Source of the DNA: Ralstonia condita
GTDB taxonomy: Bacteria; Pseudomonadota; Gammaproteobacteria; Burkholderiales; Burkholderiaceae
Direction: 5' to 3'
Length of the DNA stretch: 64,000 nucleotides
Assembly: GCF_958405655.1 (NCBI RefSeq)
Contig: NZ_CATYWO010000001.1
Span: 806,001-870,000, forward strand
This document shows, in pieces, positions 44,273-52,651 of this stretch; the first letter of the stretch is position 1; each line of letters begins with the position of its first letter. The position numbers and the translations under genes were made by a program. The notes beneath the pieces are model-generated. The model made no database searches, had not been told where the DNA came from, and was given only the letters and a program-made list of their open reading frames with translations.

Positions 44273-45763
44273 TCACTGGCGATAGAAGCCGCACGAGACA
44301 ACGATGTTGCCGATCCGCTCGAAGTACGTCGTCTTTGGCTGCGACTCGCGTGTGACCGGATGCGGATGCTTGTAATCGACCCAGCCGCTTCCATCTTTGG
44401 CGGCTTTCGCGACGATCTCCTTGACGAAGAACCTGCCGTCCGAATCCTTGAACGTGTTGCCGTTGATGCCGACGTATCGCGGGTTGGCTCCGTTTGCGAG
44501 GCATTTGCATTCGACGTCGTAGAGACTGCAATACAGGTCTCGGTCCACGAAGCGGCTTTTGTTCAGTTTGCCCACTTCTTCCACCAGCGCGTCCGCACCA
44601 TGTTCACGCGCGAAGTTGACGGCCTCCTTCACCATCTGTACCGCCTCGTCGCGGGTGCCGAATTCGCCGGCGCCGAGCTTGATCGCGGCAACAGCGAGTG
44701 AGAGATGCTGGGCTTGCTCGATCAGGCTGACTGCGGTTTTGGTGGAATCCCCTGCGAGCGTGGTGTTCTTCTGCGTCATCGAGTCGATCTGGGTCATGGC
44801 TTCATTCACAGCTACGATCCCATCGCTTTGCTCCTTGCTGGCGGAAGAGATGTCCGCCATCAGGTTCATCAGATTCTGCGTGTTGTTCACGATGCCCTGG
44901 ATGACGCCGCCAGCTTCCATGACCTGGACGTTGCCTTCGTGGATGCGGCTCACGGAGTCTTCGATCAGGAGCTTGATCTCCTTGGCCGCTGTTGACGCGC
45001 GTTGCGCGAGCGAACGCACCTCGGCCGCCACCACGGCAAAGCCACGGCCATGTTCCCCGGCACGCGCAGCTTCGACAGCGGCGTTCAGCGCCAGGATATT
45101 GGTCTGGAAGGCGATGCCGTCGATTACGGAGATGATCTCGACAATGCGCTTCGAGCTTTCCATGATCGTGCTCATCGTCTTGACCACGCGGTCAGCCGCT
45201 TCGCCGCCATTCTTCGCGGCGTTCGAAGCATGCGTCGAGAGCTGGTAGGCTTGCTCCGCGTTGGCGGCATTCAGTTGAACCGTCGCAGTCAGTTGCTCCA
45301 TTGTCGACGCTGTCGACTCGAGCGCGCCCGATTGGGTGGTCGTACTCTGCAGCAAAGCATTGCTGTCGGCCGAGATGAAGCTCGATGTTGTTGCGACGGC
45401 AGCCGTGCCGGAGCGAACGCGCAAAACGATCTGGAAGAGCGTGTCGGCAATTCCCTGCAGTTCGGCACTGAGCGCTGAGAGACTGCCTTTTTCTGCCTCC
45501 CAACGAATGTCCCGCAAGTTACCCGACGCAATGTCTTTGGCGATGGCAACCAACCGATCTACCGGTGTCACAAAGCGGCTCGCGATCCACCACGCGTAGC
45601 CGATCACCAGCGCTGCCTGGACGATCGCGATGACCGTCACATACGACCCAGCCTGCGGCGCCCGACTTGCCGTCGCGGCGACCAGTCCGGCTGTCAATGC
45701 AACCTGGGTTGCCGCTCCCACGACGATCTTGGTCTTGGCCGCGGCACTGCTTGAATCCTTCAT
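44273..45763 (-). CDS. methyl-accepting chemotaxis protein with a C-terminal Cache-like domain
   Basis: A 496-residue chemoreceptor of unusual layout. Two N-terminal TM helices (about residues 12-32 and 40-62) are separated by only a few residues, so there is no periplasmic sensor. A HAMP-like stretch (SRFVTPVDRLVAIAKDIASG) and the signalling domain with the hairpin tip DGIAFQTNILALNAAVEAAR follow. The last ~125 residues (VQMVKEAVNFAREHGADAL to NIVVSCGFYRQ) look like a single-Cache sensor, with YVGINGNTFKDSDG and GSGWVDYKHPHP. This places the sensor after the signalling tip, in the cytoplasm. The ATG overlaps the stop of a possible upstream small frame (ATGA). Confidence 0.9.
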   Translation of the reverse strand: MKDSSSAAAKTKIVVGAATQVALTAGLVAATASRAPQAGSYVTVIAIVQAALVIGYAWWIASRFVTPVDRLVAIAKDIASGNLRDIRWEAEKGSLSALSAELQGIADTLFQIVLRVRSGTAAVATTSSFISADSNALLQSTTTQSGALESTASTMEQLTATVQLNAANAEQAYQLSTHASNAAKNGGEAADRVVKTMSTIMESSKRIVEIISVIDGIAFQTNILALNAAVEAARAGEHGRGFAVVAAEVRSLAQRASTAAKEIKLLIEDSVSRIHEGNVQVMEAGGVIQGIVNNTQNLMNLMADISSASKEQSDGIVAVNEAMTQIDSMTQKNTTLAGDSTKTAVSLIEQAQHLSLAVAAIKLGAGEFGTRDEAVQMVKEAVNFAREHGADALVEEVGKLNKSRFVDRDLYCSLYDVECKCLANGANPRYVGINGNTFKDSDGRFFVKEIVAKAAKDGSGWVDYKHPHPVTRESQPKTTYFERIGNIVVSCGFYRQ

Positions 45764-46023
45764 GCTGTCACTCCAATCGAGAATGGTGTTTGATCGAGAT
45801 CGTCCAGGTATATGTGCTTCATGGCTTCGCTCGGCTCGCTACGAGATGGGAATTCGATGAGATCCCTTGGCGCCAGCGCAAGCCCGGCGTGTTTGCATCC
45901 GAGCGCACAGCTTGGCCAATGACAGTTCGATGGTGCTGGGGTGAGCGCCACGTACATCTGCATGCGAGGCGCGCGAACCATTCCATGCGGATGAAACGGC
46001 TGCTTATCTTTTGCGCTTGTCAT
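45760..46023 (-). CDS. doubtful small frame coupled to the chemoreceptor
   Basis: An 87-residue minus-strand frame ends in TGA overlapping the chemoreceptor ATG (ATGA), the geometry of translational coupling. The translation (starting MTSAKDKQPFHPHG) has ordinary composition with no signal or TM segment. No recognisable family and no good ribosome binding site are seen. The overlap may be coincidence. The rest of the gap to the AraC gene (46024-46244) holds nothing I recognise. Confidence 0.25.
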   Translation of the reverse strand: MTSAKDKQPFHPHGMVRAPRMQMYVALTPAPSNCHWPSCALGCKHAGLALAPRDLIEFPSRSEPSEAMKHIYLDDLDQTPFSIGVTA

Positions 46024-46244
46024 CTCGGCGCGCGCCTCGGGATTCATCGGCATTCCCGCGCAAGCCGATCGCCGCTTTGTCGATCGATACTGGTTCACTC
46101 GAGGCGCAAGCGAGCGGGAAGAGTATGCAGGGCGGATGGGCTTTACATCGATACCCCTGGGGCAGGGCAGGGCGAACCACTACGTTGCCCCTCTCTCGCG
46201 GACAGCGCATCGGCTGGCGTCATCATTGGGTCGCGAGGACAGGC

Positions 46245-47282
46245 TCATCGCATGCCCTCGGTCGCATGCGCCGATCTTTGGCGGTATTGTCCGGGCGGCA
46301 AGCCGAACCATCGGCGGCACGCGCGAAAGAAGTTGCTTTGATCCACGAAGCCCAGCAAGTCGGCAACTTCTGCCAGGCTGTGCCGTTGGTCGGCGAGGTG
46401 CTTATGTGCCAGCTCTCGGCGTGCTTCATCGAGTAGCTGTTGAAACGACGTGCGCTCTGCCTGCAGGCGTCTTTGCAGCGTGCGGTCGGTCAGGGCAAGG
46501 CCAGCCGCGATGTCTTCACGGCGCGGCTCGCCCAGGTGCAGCCGGCGTTGAATTTCGCTGGTGACCCGGCTGCGCACGCTAAGGGCGCCCAGGTCAGCGC
46601 AGCGCTCTTGCATGAGGCGCCCATGCACGTCCAGCAAGGATGGGTTGTGCGAGGGGAGGGCTCTGTCCAGGTCCTGTTGCGCCAGCAGCAGTCTGGTGCG
46701 GGGCTGTCCGAAGCGCAGCGGACAGCCAAACGCGCGCTGATACGGAGCGATGTTGGCTGGGTCACCTGCCACGAACTCCGCGCACAGTGGGTGGATGGTT
46801 TGGCGTGTCAACCACTCGCACCAGGCAAGGATCGACAGCAGTCCGTATTCCTGCCGCTGGCGCGGAACCCGCAGCGTGTTGCCGACGTGCCCGAGCACCA
46901 GCCAACAGTGCCGCCCCTCCGGCGCAAGTTCGAATGTGGCGGCGTTGGAAATCACCGCCATGTATAGGGCCAACGTCTGCAGGCTTGTGCGCAGATCGGA
47001 GCTGGCGAGCATCGCATAGCCCACCACATCGAGGTCGACATGCCTGGCCGCCAGTTGCCGGTCCAGACCCAGCACGGGATTGCCCGAGCACTCCACGGCC
47101 ACATCCCATAGACGCGTGATCTGGTCAGCACCGAATCGTGCGTCGGGCCTGCCGAGCAGGTCCTTATCAATGCCGACATCCGCGAGTAGGCGCGAAACGT
47201 CCAGTCCTTCGGACGCAAACATGTTGGTCACGCCCTTGAGCCAGGCGGACGAGCTGCCCCGGGTCACGGTCAGGGTTGGCAT
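46245..47282 (-). CDS. AraC family transcriptional regulator
   Basis: A 345-residue regulator with an N-terminal ligand-binding domain of the arabinose-binding type (about residues 15-200, LLADVGIDKDLLGRPDARF). The C-terminal double helix-turn-helix lies at about 230-335 (IAAGLALTDRTLQRRLQAER, then LAEVADLLGFVDQSNFFRAC), typical of OruR/ArgR-like AraC proteins. It is divergent from the secreted lipase gene, with a 192-base shared intergenic region, so control of the lipase is plausible but unproven. The start is the ATG at the complement of 47280-47282 or a TTG five codons upstream; neither has a strong ribosome binding site. Confidence 0.9.
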   Translation of the reverse strand: MPTLTVTRGSSSAWLKGVTNMFASEGLDVSRLLADVGIDKDLLGRPDARFGADQITRLWDVAVECSGNPVLGLDRQLAARHVDLDVVGYAMLASSDLRTSLQTLALYMAVISNAATFELAPEGRHCWLVLGHVGNTLRVPRQRQEYGLLSILAWCEWLTRQTIHPLCAEFVAGDPANIAPYQRAFGCPLRFGQPRTRLLLAQQDLDRALPSHNPSLLDVHGRLMQERCADLGALSVRSRVTSEIQRRLHLGEPRREDIAAGLALTDRTLQRRLQAERTSFQQLLDEARRELAHKHLADQRHSLAEVADLLGFVDQSNFFRACRRWFGLPPGQYRQRSAHATEGMR

Positions 47283-47474
47283 GTTCAAGTCATTCAATTG
47301 GCTGGGTTGGGATAGTGGTACGCCCGCGTTTGATTCCTAGACTGGCGCACGATCACGATGAAATCGTGCGGGGTATTTCAAGAGAATTTACTCGGCTGTA
47401 CAAGTCGAGACTTACCCGGAAGAAACGAAGGCGGCGAACGCACACTGCGGCGGCCAAGAGATAGAGGCGAAGGC

Positions 47475-48800
47475 ATGCATCCTGTAACGACCAACTCTTC
47501 ACGCAAGAGCCGCGCAGTCTGGACGCTTGTGCGCGTCGTTGCTGCAACCCTGATCGGGTGCCTTGGCGCTTGTGGAGGCGGAGGGAGTGATGGCGCACAG
47601 ACAGCAACACCGCTCGCGGTGACGGTGCCGTTTCCCCCCGCGCCCGATAACGATCCGTTTTACCAACAGCCCAACCCGCTGCCCAACGTACCACCAGGCA
47701 CGATCCTCAAGTCGCGCTCCGTGACGTTTGCGCCCGTGGCGGGTACCCCGTTGCCGAACGCTGCGTGGCAATTGCAGTTCATGTCGAGCGATACGGACGG
47801 ACGTCCGATTGCGGCAGTAGCCACGGTGGTCAAGCCGCAATCCCCAGCGCCTGGCGTCGCTCCGCTGGTTGCGTACCAGTATGCGGAGGATGCGCTTGGC
47901 AATCAGTGCGCGCCGTCGCATACAACGACAGGCTTCACCGGCGACCGCAATAGCCAGGCAGAGAGCTCACTTCCGCTCGTAGGCTTGAACACGATGGGCT
48001 GGACGCTGGTCTATCCGGACCACGAGGGACCCAGCTCGTCGTATGCGGCCGGCCGGCTCGCCGGGCAGATTACGCTCGACAGCATCCGTGCGGCTGAACA
48101 ATTTGCTCCGCTCGGACTCGATGTGCACACGCCGGTTGGGATGTGGGGCTACTCGGGCGGCGCCATTGCAACTTCCTGGGCAGCGTCCTTGCAGCCCCGC
48201 TATGCGCCAGAGCTGAATATCGTTGGCGCTGCCTCGGGCGGGACGCCCGCAGATGTCCTCGGCGTCCTGCGCAATGTCGATACCAACCCGGCCATCAGCG
48301 CTGCCTTCTTTTCACTCATCTTGTCCGCGGCAGAAGGCGTCAATCGTGCCTATCCACAGTTCCTGACGCCAGTACTCAACGCGAGAGGCCAGAGTGCGTT
48401 CACTTCACTGGCCAACGGTTGTGTGGGGGACACGTCGGACGGCTCGCTTGCTCCGACGGGCCATTTTGCTGATTACACGACTATCCCCGATCCGCTCAAT
48501 AACCCCACGGTGACCGCTGTCGGTCCGCTGATCTCGCTACCGAGTTCCGGTGAGACCCCGACAATCAATATGTTTGTCTATCACTCGCAGACCGACGAGC
48601 TGATCCCGATTGCGGGTGCGGATGCGATGGTCAGCAATTGGTGCGCAGCGGGTGCACACGTCAACTACTATCGTGATCCGGTCGGTGGCGATCACATCAG
48701 CTATCTGGTAGCCGGCGCACCAAGCGCATTGCAGTATTTGTCCAGCCGCTTTGCGGGAGGCGCACCAACGGTTCCCGCCGGCACGCAGACATGCAACTAG
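47475..48800 (+). CDS. secretory lipase-family lipoprotein
   Basis: A 441-residue exported hydrolase of the secretory lipase (LIP, PF03583-type) family. The signal peptide ends in a lipobox (LGAC, Cys33) followed by GGGG, so it should be lipid-anchored. The nucleophile elbow is G-Y-S227-G-G in WGYSGGAIATSW, and the segment NMFVYHSQTDELIPIA supplies a likely catalytic Asp. A late His (GGDHISYL) completes the presumed triad. GAAGG precedes the ATG. The AraC-type gene next to it points the other way and may regulate it. Natural substrate not known. Confidence 0.88.
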   Translation: MHPVTTNSSRKSRAVWTLVRVVAATLIGCLGACGGGGSDGAQTATPLAVTVPFPPAPDNDPFYQQPNPLPNVPPGTILKSRSVTFAPVAGTPLPNAAWQLQFMSSDTDGRPIAAVATVVKPQSPAPGVAPLVAYQYAEDALGNQCAPSHTTTGFTGDRNSQAESSLPLVGLNTMGWTLVYPDHEGPSSSYAAGRLAGQITLDSIRAAEQFAPLGLDVHTPVGMWGYSGGAIATSWAASLQPRYAPELNIVGAASGGTPADVLGVLRNVDTNPAISAAFFSLILSAAEGVNRAYPQFLTPVLNARGQSAFTSLANGCVGDTSDGSLAPTGHFADYTTIPDPLNNPTVTAVGPLISLPSSGETPTINMFVYHSQTDELIPIAGADAMVSNWCAAGAHVNYYRDPVGGDHISYLVAGAPSALQYLSSRFAGGAPTVPAGTQTCN

Positions 48801-49396
48801 GTCCTTGAAGCAGTAGCCTGAGGAACGGTAGGTGAGATGGAGGGGGAGACAATTGAGTGCCGCCCTGGCCGCCCCCTCACGTTCGGATGATGTTTCTCCG
48901 AAGGGTCGATGAAGCGTGAGCCATGCGTCGGCGCGATCGTGCGGCGCATGCCACGGGCGACGATGTCGTGCAGTCAATCCGTTTGGCGTGTTGGCCAGTG
49001 GGTTGGTCAGCGGGATCGCAGCGGTCCGGTGATTCCACTGTCCCCTGGGTCTTCATGCACCAGGGGGAGTGGGCGGATCTCGGTGAAGCCTGGTCGCTCT
49101 GGTACGTTCGCCGGTGATGCGACAAGCCTTGCGCCGCGTCGGTCAGTTGATGTAACGGTAGCCCCGCAGTGTTGCCGCTTCCTCACAGTGGACCTCGACG
49201 TGGCTTCGATCGCCGGTGCGTGGGACGTTTCATTGGCTGCTGTCGCGCAAACGTTGGGGCAAGCCCTGAGGCTCGCATCACGACGGCAAGCACGGCGGGC
49301 CAACCCTACTTGTTCTGTTCGTCCACGCGGAATAACGTCAGACAGTTGATCAGGACGTGCGATGCGTCCGGTGGTGGATTCGAGGAGGTGACAGTG
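48801..49396. other. intergenic region with no recognised gene
   Basis: These 596 bases lie between two genes for secreted hydrolases. They contain an imperfectly placed hairpin (CCCCTGG at 49042-49048 with CCAGGGG at 49060-49066) but no T-run after it. Open frames lack ribosome binding sites or continue into the downstream gene. A promoter for the depolymerase gene is expected near the right end. Confidence 0.5.
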
Positions 49397-50497
49397 ATGA
49401 GGATGACTCCAGGCCGACGGTTGGCGTCGGTCGCTGTGCTAGCGCTCAGCCTGGCCGGGGTGACGGCGTTAGCCGTCGCTGGCACTTCCGATGCAGGTGG
49501 CGGATCGGCCACGACGGTAAGTCTTCAGGGCTATAACATCGACCCGGCGAAGGTCTTTGTCGTGGGTATTTCGTCTGGCGGTTTCGCGGCAGTACAGATG
49601 CATGTGGCCCACTCTTCGACCTTCAAGGGGGCTGCTGTCTATGCTGGCGGCGTGTACTGGTGTGCCGGCGCCGGCGGAGCCGCCTCAGCGTTGGCAAACT
49701 GCGGAGGCTTGACGCTTCCTTCGAATCAGGCCTCGTACAACAGCACGCTTGCGGTATCCGAGGCGTATCTGGACGCGCAATCATCGCTTGGCACCATCGA
49801 TCCGGCGACGAATCTGCGTGGACAGCCCGTCTACCTCTGGTCCGGCACGCAAGACGTTGTCGTCAACCCGCTGGAGATGGCCGACCTCAGCTCAGAATAT
49901 GAGCGTTATGGGGCCAACGTTCACTTCGACAACATGTATCCCGCTGCGCACGGCTGGGAATCGCCTGACGGTGAGCTTGGATGCGGCACACTGGGAAGCC
50001 CCTACATGGTGCGCTGCTCGGCGAACGGTGCGGTCTACGACTCCGTCAAGACGTGGCTGACGATGTTCCTCGGCTCATTGAAACCGCGTAACGACGGAGC
50101 GCTGTCGGGCACGCTTGCTACATTCGATCAAACGGAGTTCGGCGCGTCCCCGACGGTTTCGATGAGTCCGACGGGGAGCGTTTTTGTTCCGAAAGCGTGC
50201 GCCGGGGGCGATCAGTGCGGGCTCGTGCTCGCCCTCCACGGTTGTCTGCAGGAGGCATCGCTTATCGGAAACCGCTGGGTTACCGAGGCCGGCATCAATG
50301 CATGGGCCGACACGAACAAACTCGTGGTTGTCTATCCCGACACGATTGCCTCGTCTGCGCCAGGGACGACGAACCCGAATGCTTGCTTTGACTGGTGGGG
50401 CTACTCTAATCAATACGACCCGAACTACGCACTCAAGAACGGCTTGCAGATGTCGGTGCTCTACGCGATGGTGCAGCGGGTGACCGGCCGGCCGTAG
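49397..50497 (+). CDS. PHB depolymerase family esterase, type 2 catalytic domain
   Basis: A 366-residue exported protein resembling the catalytic domain of short-chain PHA depolymerases. The signal peptide is at about residues 1-30. The lipase box is G-I-S59-S-G near the N-terminus (VFVVGISSGGFAAVQMH). The oxyanion histidine is H281 in LVLALHGCLQ, after the lipase box; this order defines the type 2 catalytic domain. CFDWWGYSNQYDPN near the C-terminus is also typical. There is no linker or substrate-binding domain, so it may act on amorphous polymer or oligomers. The ATG at 49397 follows GGAGGT. Confidence 0.88.
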   Translation: MRMTPGRRLASVAVLALSLAGVTALAVAGTSDAGGGSATTVSLQGYNIDPAKVFVVGISSGGFAAVQMHVAHSSTFKGAAVYAGGVYWCAGAGGAASALANCGGLTLPSNQASYNSTLAVSEAYLDAQSSLGTIDPATNLRGQPVYLWSGTQDVVVNPLEMADLSSEYERYGANVHFDNMYPAAHGWESPDGELGCGTLGSPYMVRCSANGAVYDSVKTWLTMFLGSLKPRNDGALSGTLATFDQTEFGASPTVSMSPTGSVFVPKACAGGDQCGLVLALHGCLQEASLIGNRWVTEAGINAWADTNKLVVVYPDTIASSAPGTTNPNACFDWWGYSNQYDPNYALKNGLQMSVLYAMVQRVTGRP

Positions 50498-50725
50498 TCT
50501 GCCTCAGCTTCTGCCTGCGGGATGTATCCGATGGGCTCAGGCCGTCGGGTGTGATTGCACCAGTGCACCCATTGCCGGCCGGCCAGCGCCACCGATTCGC
50601 TGCGCTTTCACGGCGCCCGGCGGTGTTTCTATCTGGGGGAGGCGCTGCCCAACATCCTACCCACAACGGAGGGTCGGACAATCTGGGAGGCCTAGGGACG
50701 AGAGGAGCGCTATTCACCACGAAAG

Positions 50726-50740
50726 CCGCTGTTTTAGCGG
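50726..50740 (-). terminator. hairpin left of the tRNA fragment, possible tRNA terminator
   Basis: CCGCT and AGCGG pair around GTTTT. It lies about 50 bases beyond the CCA end of the tRNA-Ser fragment in its direction of transcription. No strong T-run follows on the minus strand (CTTTCG). Confidence 0.4.
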
Positions 50741-50788
50741 GGTGGCGAGAGCGTTTGGCACTCAGCGAGCGTCGCTGAGGATGAATCC

Positions 50789-50820
50789 TGGCGGAGAGAG
50801 GGGGATTCGAACCCCCGTTG
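50789..50820 (-). repeat. attachment-site candidate: 3' end of a serine tRNA gene
   Basis: Read on the minus strand, this segment is a perfect tRNA T-arm (GGGGG-TTCGAAT-CCCCC) followed by the 3' acceptor strand TCTCTCC, discriminator G and CCA. This is the end of a serine tRNA. The matching 5' acceptor (GGAGAGA), D-arm and anticodon arm are absent from the next 100 bases, so it is a fragment. Such duplicated tRNA 3' ends mark the left edge of elements integrated in tRNA genes. The intact gene should lie at the far (right) end, outside the window. Confidence 0.7.
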
Positions 50821-50955
50821 CTCTACGTAGCTACGCCATTTGCAGGAAGATGCTGTGATAAACCGTCGAATTAATCTACAACTAGGCCAGCAGAAAAGGC
50901 TTGCCGGTTACCACCTGTGGCATCCTAACGGCCGCAAAAGAACAAGGAGAACAGC

Positions 50956-51672
50956 ATGCAGGACCAGCACGCACAATTTCGCCATGCGAACAGCACGACT
51001 TCAGCCGAAGAGCTGGCGCGCCTTGCAAAAGATGGCGATCCGGTCATCCGTGGCGCCGTTGCGGCCAACCTGGCGACATCTGAAAATGTGATTCATGAGC
51101 TTGCCAAGGATGCTGATCCAGACGTCGCTCAGATCGCAGAGGCTCGGGCACTTCGCATCTCTGGAAAGAACTTGGTGCTCCGGGCAGCCCGCCCATCGGA
51201 TGCTGCTTTCATTCTTAGCCTGCGCCTGAACGCCGCGAAAAACCGCTTCATCAGTTCGGTATCTCCAGATGTCCAGAAGCAGGCCGACTATCTGCGCGGC
51301 TACGTGGAGCGCGAGGCTATCGGGATCGAGTACTACTTCATCATGGAAGACAAGGAAGGAAACGCCCTTGGCACCGTTCGGCTATACGACTTCCAAGGTG
51401 ATTCGTTCTGCTGGGGTAGCTGGCTGACAGTGCCGGATGCACCGAGCTTTGCAGCCATCGAGTCCGCGCTGTTGGTCTACGATTTCGCCTTCGACTCGCT
51501 GGGTTTCCAGCGCTCGCACTTTGATGTGCGCAAGGGCAATGAAAAAGTGATCGCCTTCCACACTCGATTCGGCGCCAAGGTGACCGGAGAAACCGAACTG
51601 GATCTCCTGTTCAGTTTCTCCAAAGAGTACTACCAAGTTACCCGAGCGAAGTATCGGAAGTACGCGGCTTAA
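50956..51672 (+). CDS. GNAT acetyltransferase with N-terminal HEAT/LRV-like repeats (prophage cargo)
   Basis: A 238-residue protein with two parts. Residues about 15-70 form two short helical repeats of the leucine-rich-variant/HEAT style (ELARLAKDGDPVIRGAVAAN, then ELAKDADPDVAQIAE). Residues about 75-235 are a RimJ/RimL-type GNAT domain (LVLRAARPSDAAFILSLRL, then the coenzyme-A region FDVRKGNEKVIAFHTRFG). AAGGAG precedes the ATG. It lies just inside the attachment site, facing the late genes; only nine bases separate its stop from the holin stop. It is probably a lysogenic-conversion (moron) gene; the acceptor molecule is unknown. Confidence 0.82.
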   Translation: MQDQHAQFRHANSTTSAEELARLAKDGDPVIRGAVAANLATSENVIHELAKDADPDVAQIAEARALRISGKNLVLRAARPSDAAFILSLRLNAAKNRFISSVSPDVQKQADYLRGYVEREAIGIEYYFIMEDKEGNALGTVRLYDFQGDSFCWGSWLTVPDAPSFAAIESALLVYDFAFDSLGFQRSHFDVRKGNEKVIAFHTRFGAKVTGETELDLLFSFSKEYYQVTRAKYRKYAA

Positions 51673-51681
51673 GCGCGCATC

Positions 51682-52206
51682 CTATCCTCGAGCATCCGTT
51701 TTGACATTCGGATCAGCTTGCATCTTGCCGCGCCAGAACGAGGCCACGCCAAGGATAGAACCAAGCATGATCCACACGGATTCAGGTACGGAGGGAACCG
51801 GGATCTTGGCCAGCGGCAAGATGAAATAGTCCCCGAAGACCATGAAGCCCGTGATGAAGCCGATGAACGGGCGCCATGCATACGTGGGCCAGTGATCGGC
51901 TTTTGTCTCGGCTTGGATGGAAGTGTTGACCGTGGAAAGCTGGGCAGTCTCGGCTTGCAGGCGGTTGCTCTCTGCGGTTACGGCAAGCTCGCGCAAGCGA
52001 ACCGATTGCTCGGATTCGATCTGCTTGAGCTTGATGAATGCATCGGGGTTGGTTGCTAGGGCTGCCGAGATTTGCGCCGGGTCATTTCCCGTTCCAAGCG
52101 CCGAAGCAATAAGACCACCAACAGCAGCACCAGCGGGGCCGCCAAGCAGGCCACCAAGTATCGGAGCGGCTTTCGCAACGTCTGCCGCAAGGTCTTTCCA
52201 TTCCAT
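51682..52206 (-). CDS. phage holin, three-TM type
   Basis: A 174-residue membrane protein resembling the GTA/3TM holin family. An N-terminal glycine-rich hydrophobic segment (PILGGLLGGPAGAAVGGLIA, about 15-36) is followed by a helical cytoplasmic or periplasmic middle part. The pair of C-terminal TM helices is at about 113-137 and 141-160 (WRPFIGFITGFMVFG and VWIMLGSILGVASFW). Holins make the timed membrane lesion that frees endolysin. The ATG comes one base after the endolysin stop, with GAAGGAG inside the endolysin end as ribosome binding site. It is the last late gene. Confidence 0.85.
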   Translation of the reverse strand: MEWKDLAADVAKAAPILGGLLGGPAGAAVGGLIASALGTGNDPAQISAALATNPDAFIKLKQIESEQSVRLRELAVTAESNRLQAETAQLSTVNTSIQAETKADHWPTYAWRPFIGFITGFMVFGDYFILPLAKIPVPSVPESVWIMLGSILGVASFWRGKMQADPNVKTDARG

Positions 52207-52207
52207 T

Positions 52208-52651
52208 TCATGCTCCTTCTTCCATCATCTTGGCGAGACGCTCGCCGCGAGCGCCCACCTGGCGATACCACTTCGACGCACGCATCCCGGCTGCCGCCAA
52301 GTCGTACTTGGCGAAGTGCATTGCATCCAGCGTGTTCTTGAACTGAGACAGCGTGCCCCAGCCCATGTTGAAACACATGTTGGCCAGCGCGCGCTGTCGC
52401 GGTTCCTCCATTGCGCGCCACCAGTTGGCATACTCGTCAAGCGCGGCGACAGCGGCGGCCATGTCGCGGCGAAGCAGCGCGACTTTCTGCTCCTCCGTCA
52501 GTGGCTCGTCAGCCTGCGTATAGGGGTAGTGCGGATCGGCGTCGATGTTGTGGCCATAGCCAATCGTCCACTTGCCAACCGTGTCCTGATAGCGCCGATC
52601 CCGGCTTCCTTCATCGCGCTTGAGATCGGCTTCAAGAAGATCGAAGTTCAT
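52208..52651 (-). CDS. phage endolysin, T4-type lysozyme (GH24)
   Basis: A 147-residue muramidase. The catalytic triad pattern of T4 lysozyme (Glu, then Asp nine residues on, then Thr six further) is met by E14, D23 and T29 in the segment from KRDEGS to WTIGYGHN. FNMGWGTLSQFKNT further on is also typical. No signal peptide is present, so it relies on the holin to cross the membrane. Its ATG overlaps the stop of the upstream 85-residue gene (ATGA), and the holin follows after one base: a compact lysis cassette. Confidence 0.93.
   Translation of the reverse strand: MNFDLLEADLKRDEGSRDRRYQDTVGKWTIGYGHNIDADPHYPYTQADEPLTEEQKVALLRRDMAAAVAALDEYANWWRAMEEPRQRALANMCFNMGWGTLSQFKNTLDAMHFAKYDLAAAGMRASKWYRQVGARGERLAKMMEEGA

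Larger units (their letters stand above)
50498..50955. other. intergenic region at the prophage junction
   Basis: This 458-base gap holds a hairpin CCGCT-GTTTT-AGCGG (50726-50740) and a perfect 8-bp hairpin CTCAGCGA-GCG-TCGCTGAG (50761-50779). The tRNA-Ser 3' fragment at 50789-50820 and the AT-richer start of the inserted element follow. The hairpins lie just where terminators of a minus-strand tRNA would be expected. No protein gene is recognised. Confidence 0.6.

Noticed and set aside
50551..50778. A 75-codon plus-strand frame in the gap before the tRNA fragment.
   Set aside because: It covers both hairpins of the tRNA terminator region, has no ribosome binding site and gives a low-quality translation.
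50789..50900. A complete tRNA or tmRNA gene on the minus strand.
   Set aside because: Only the T-arm and 3' acceptor strand are present; no matching GGAGAGA 5' acceptor, D-arm or anticodon arm could be found within tRNA length, and no tmRNA tag frame is seen.
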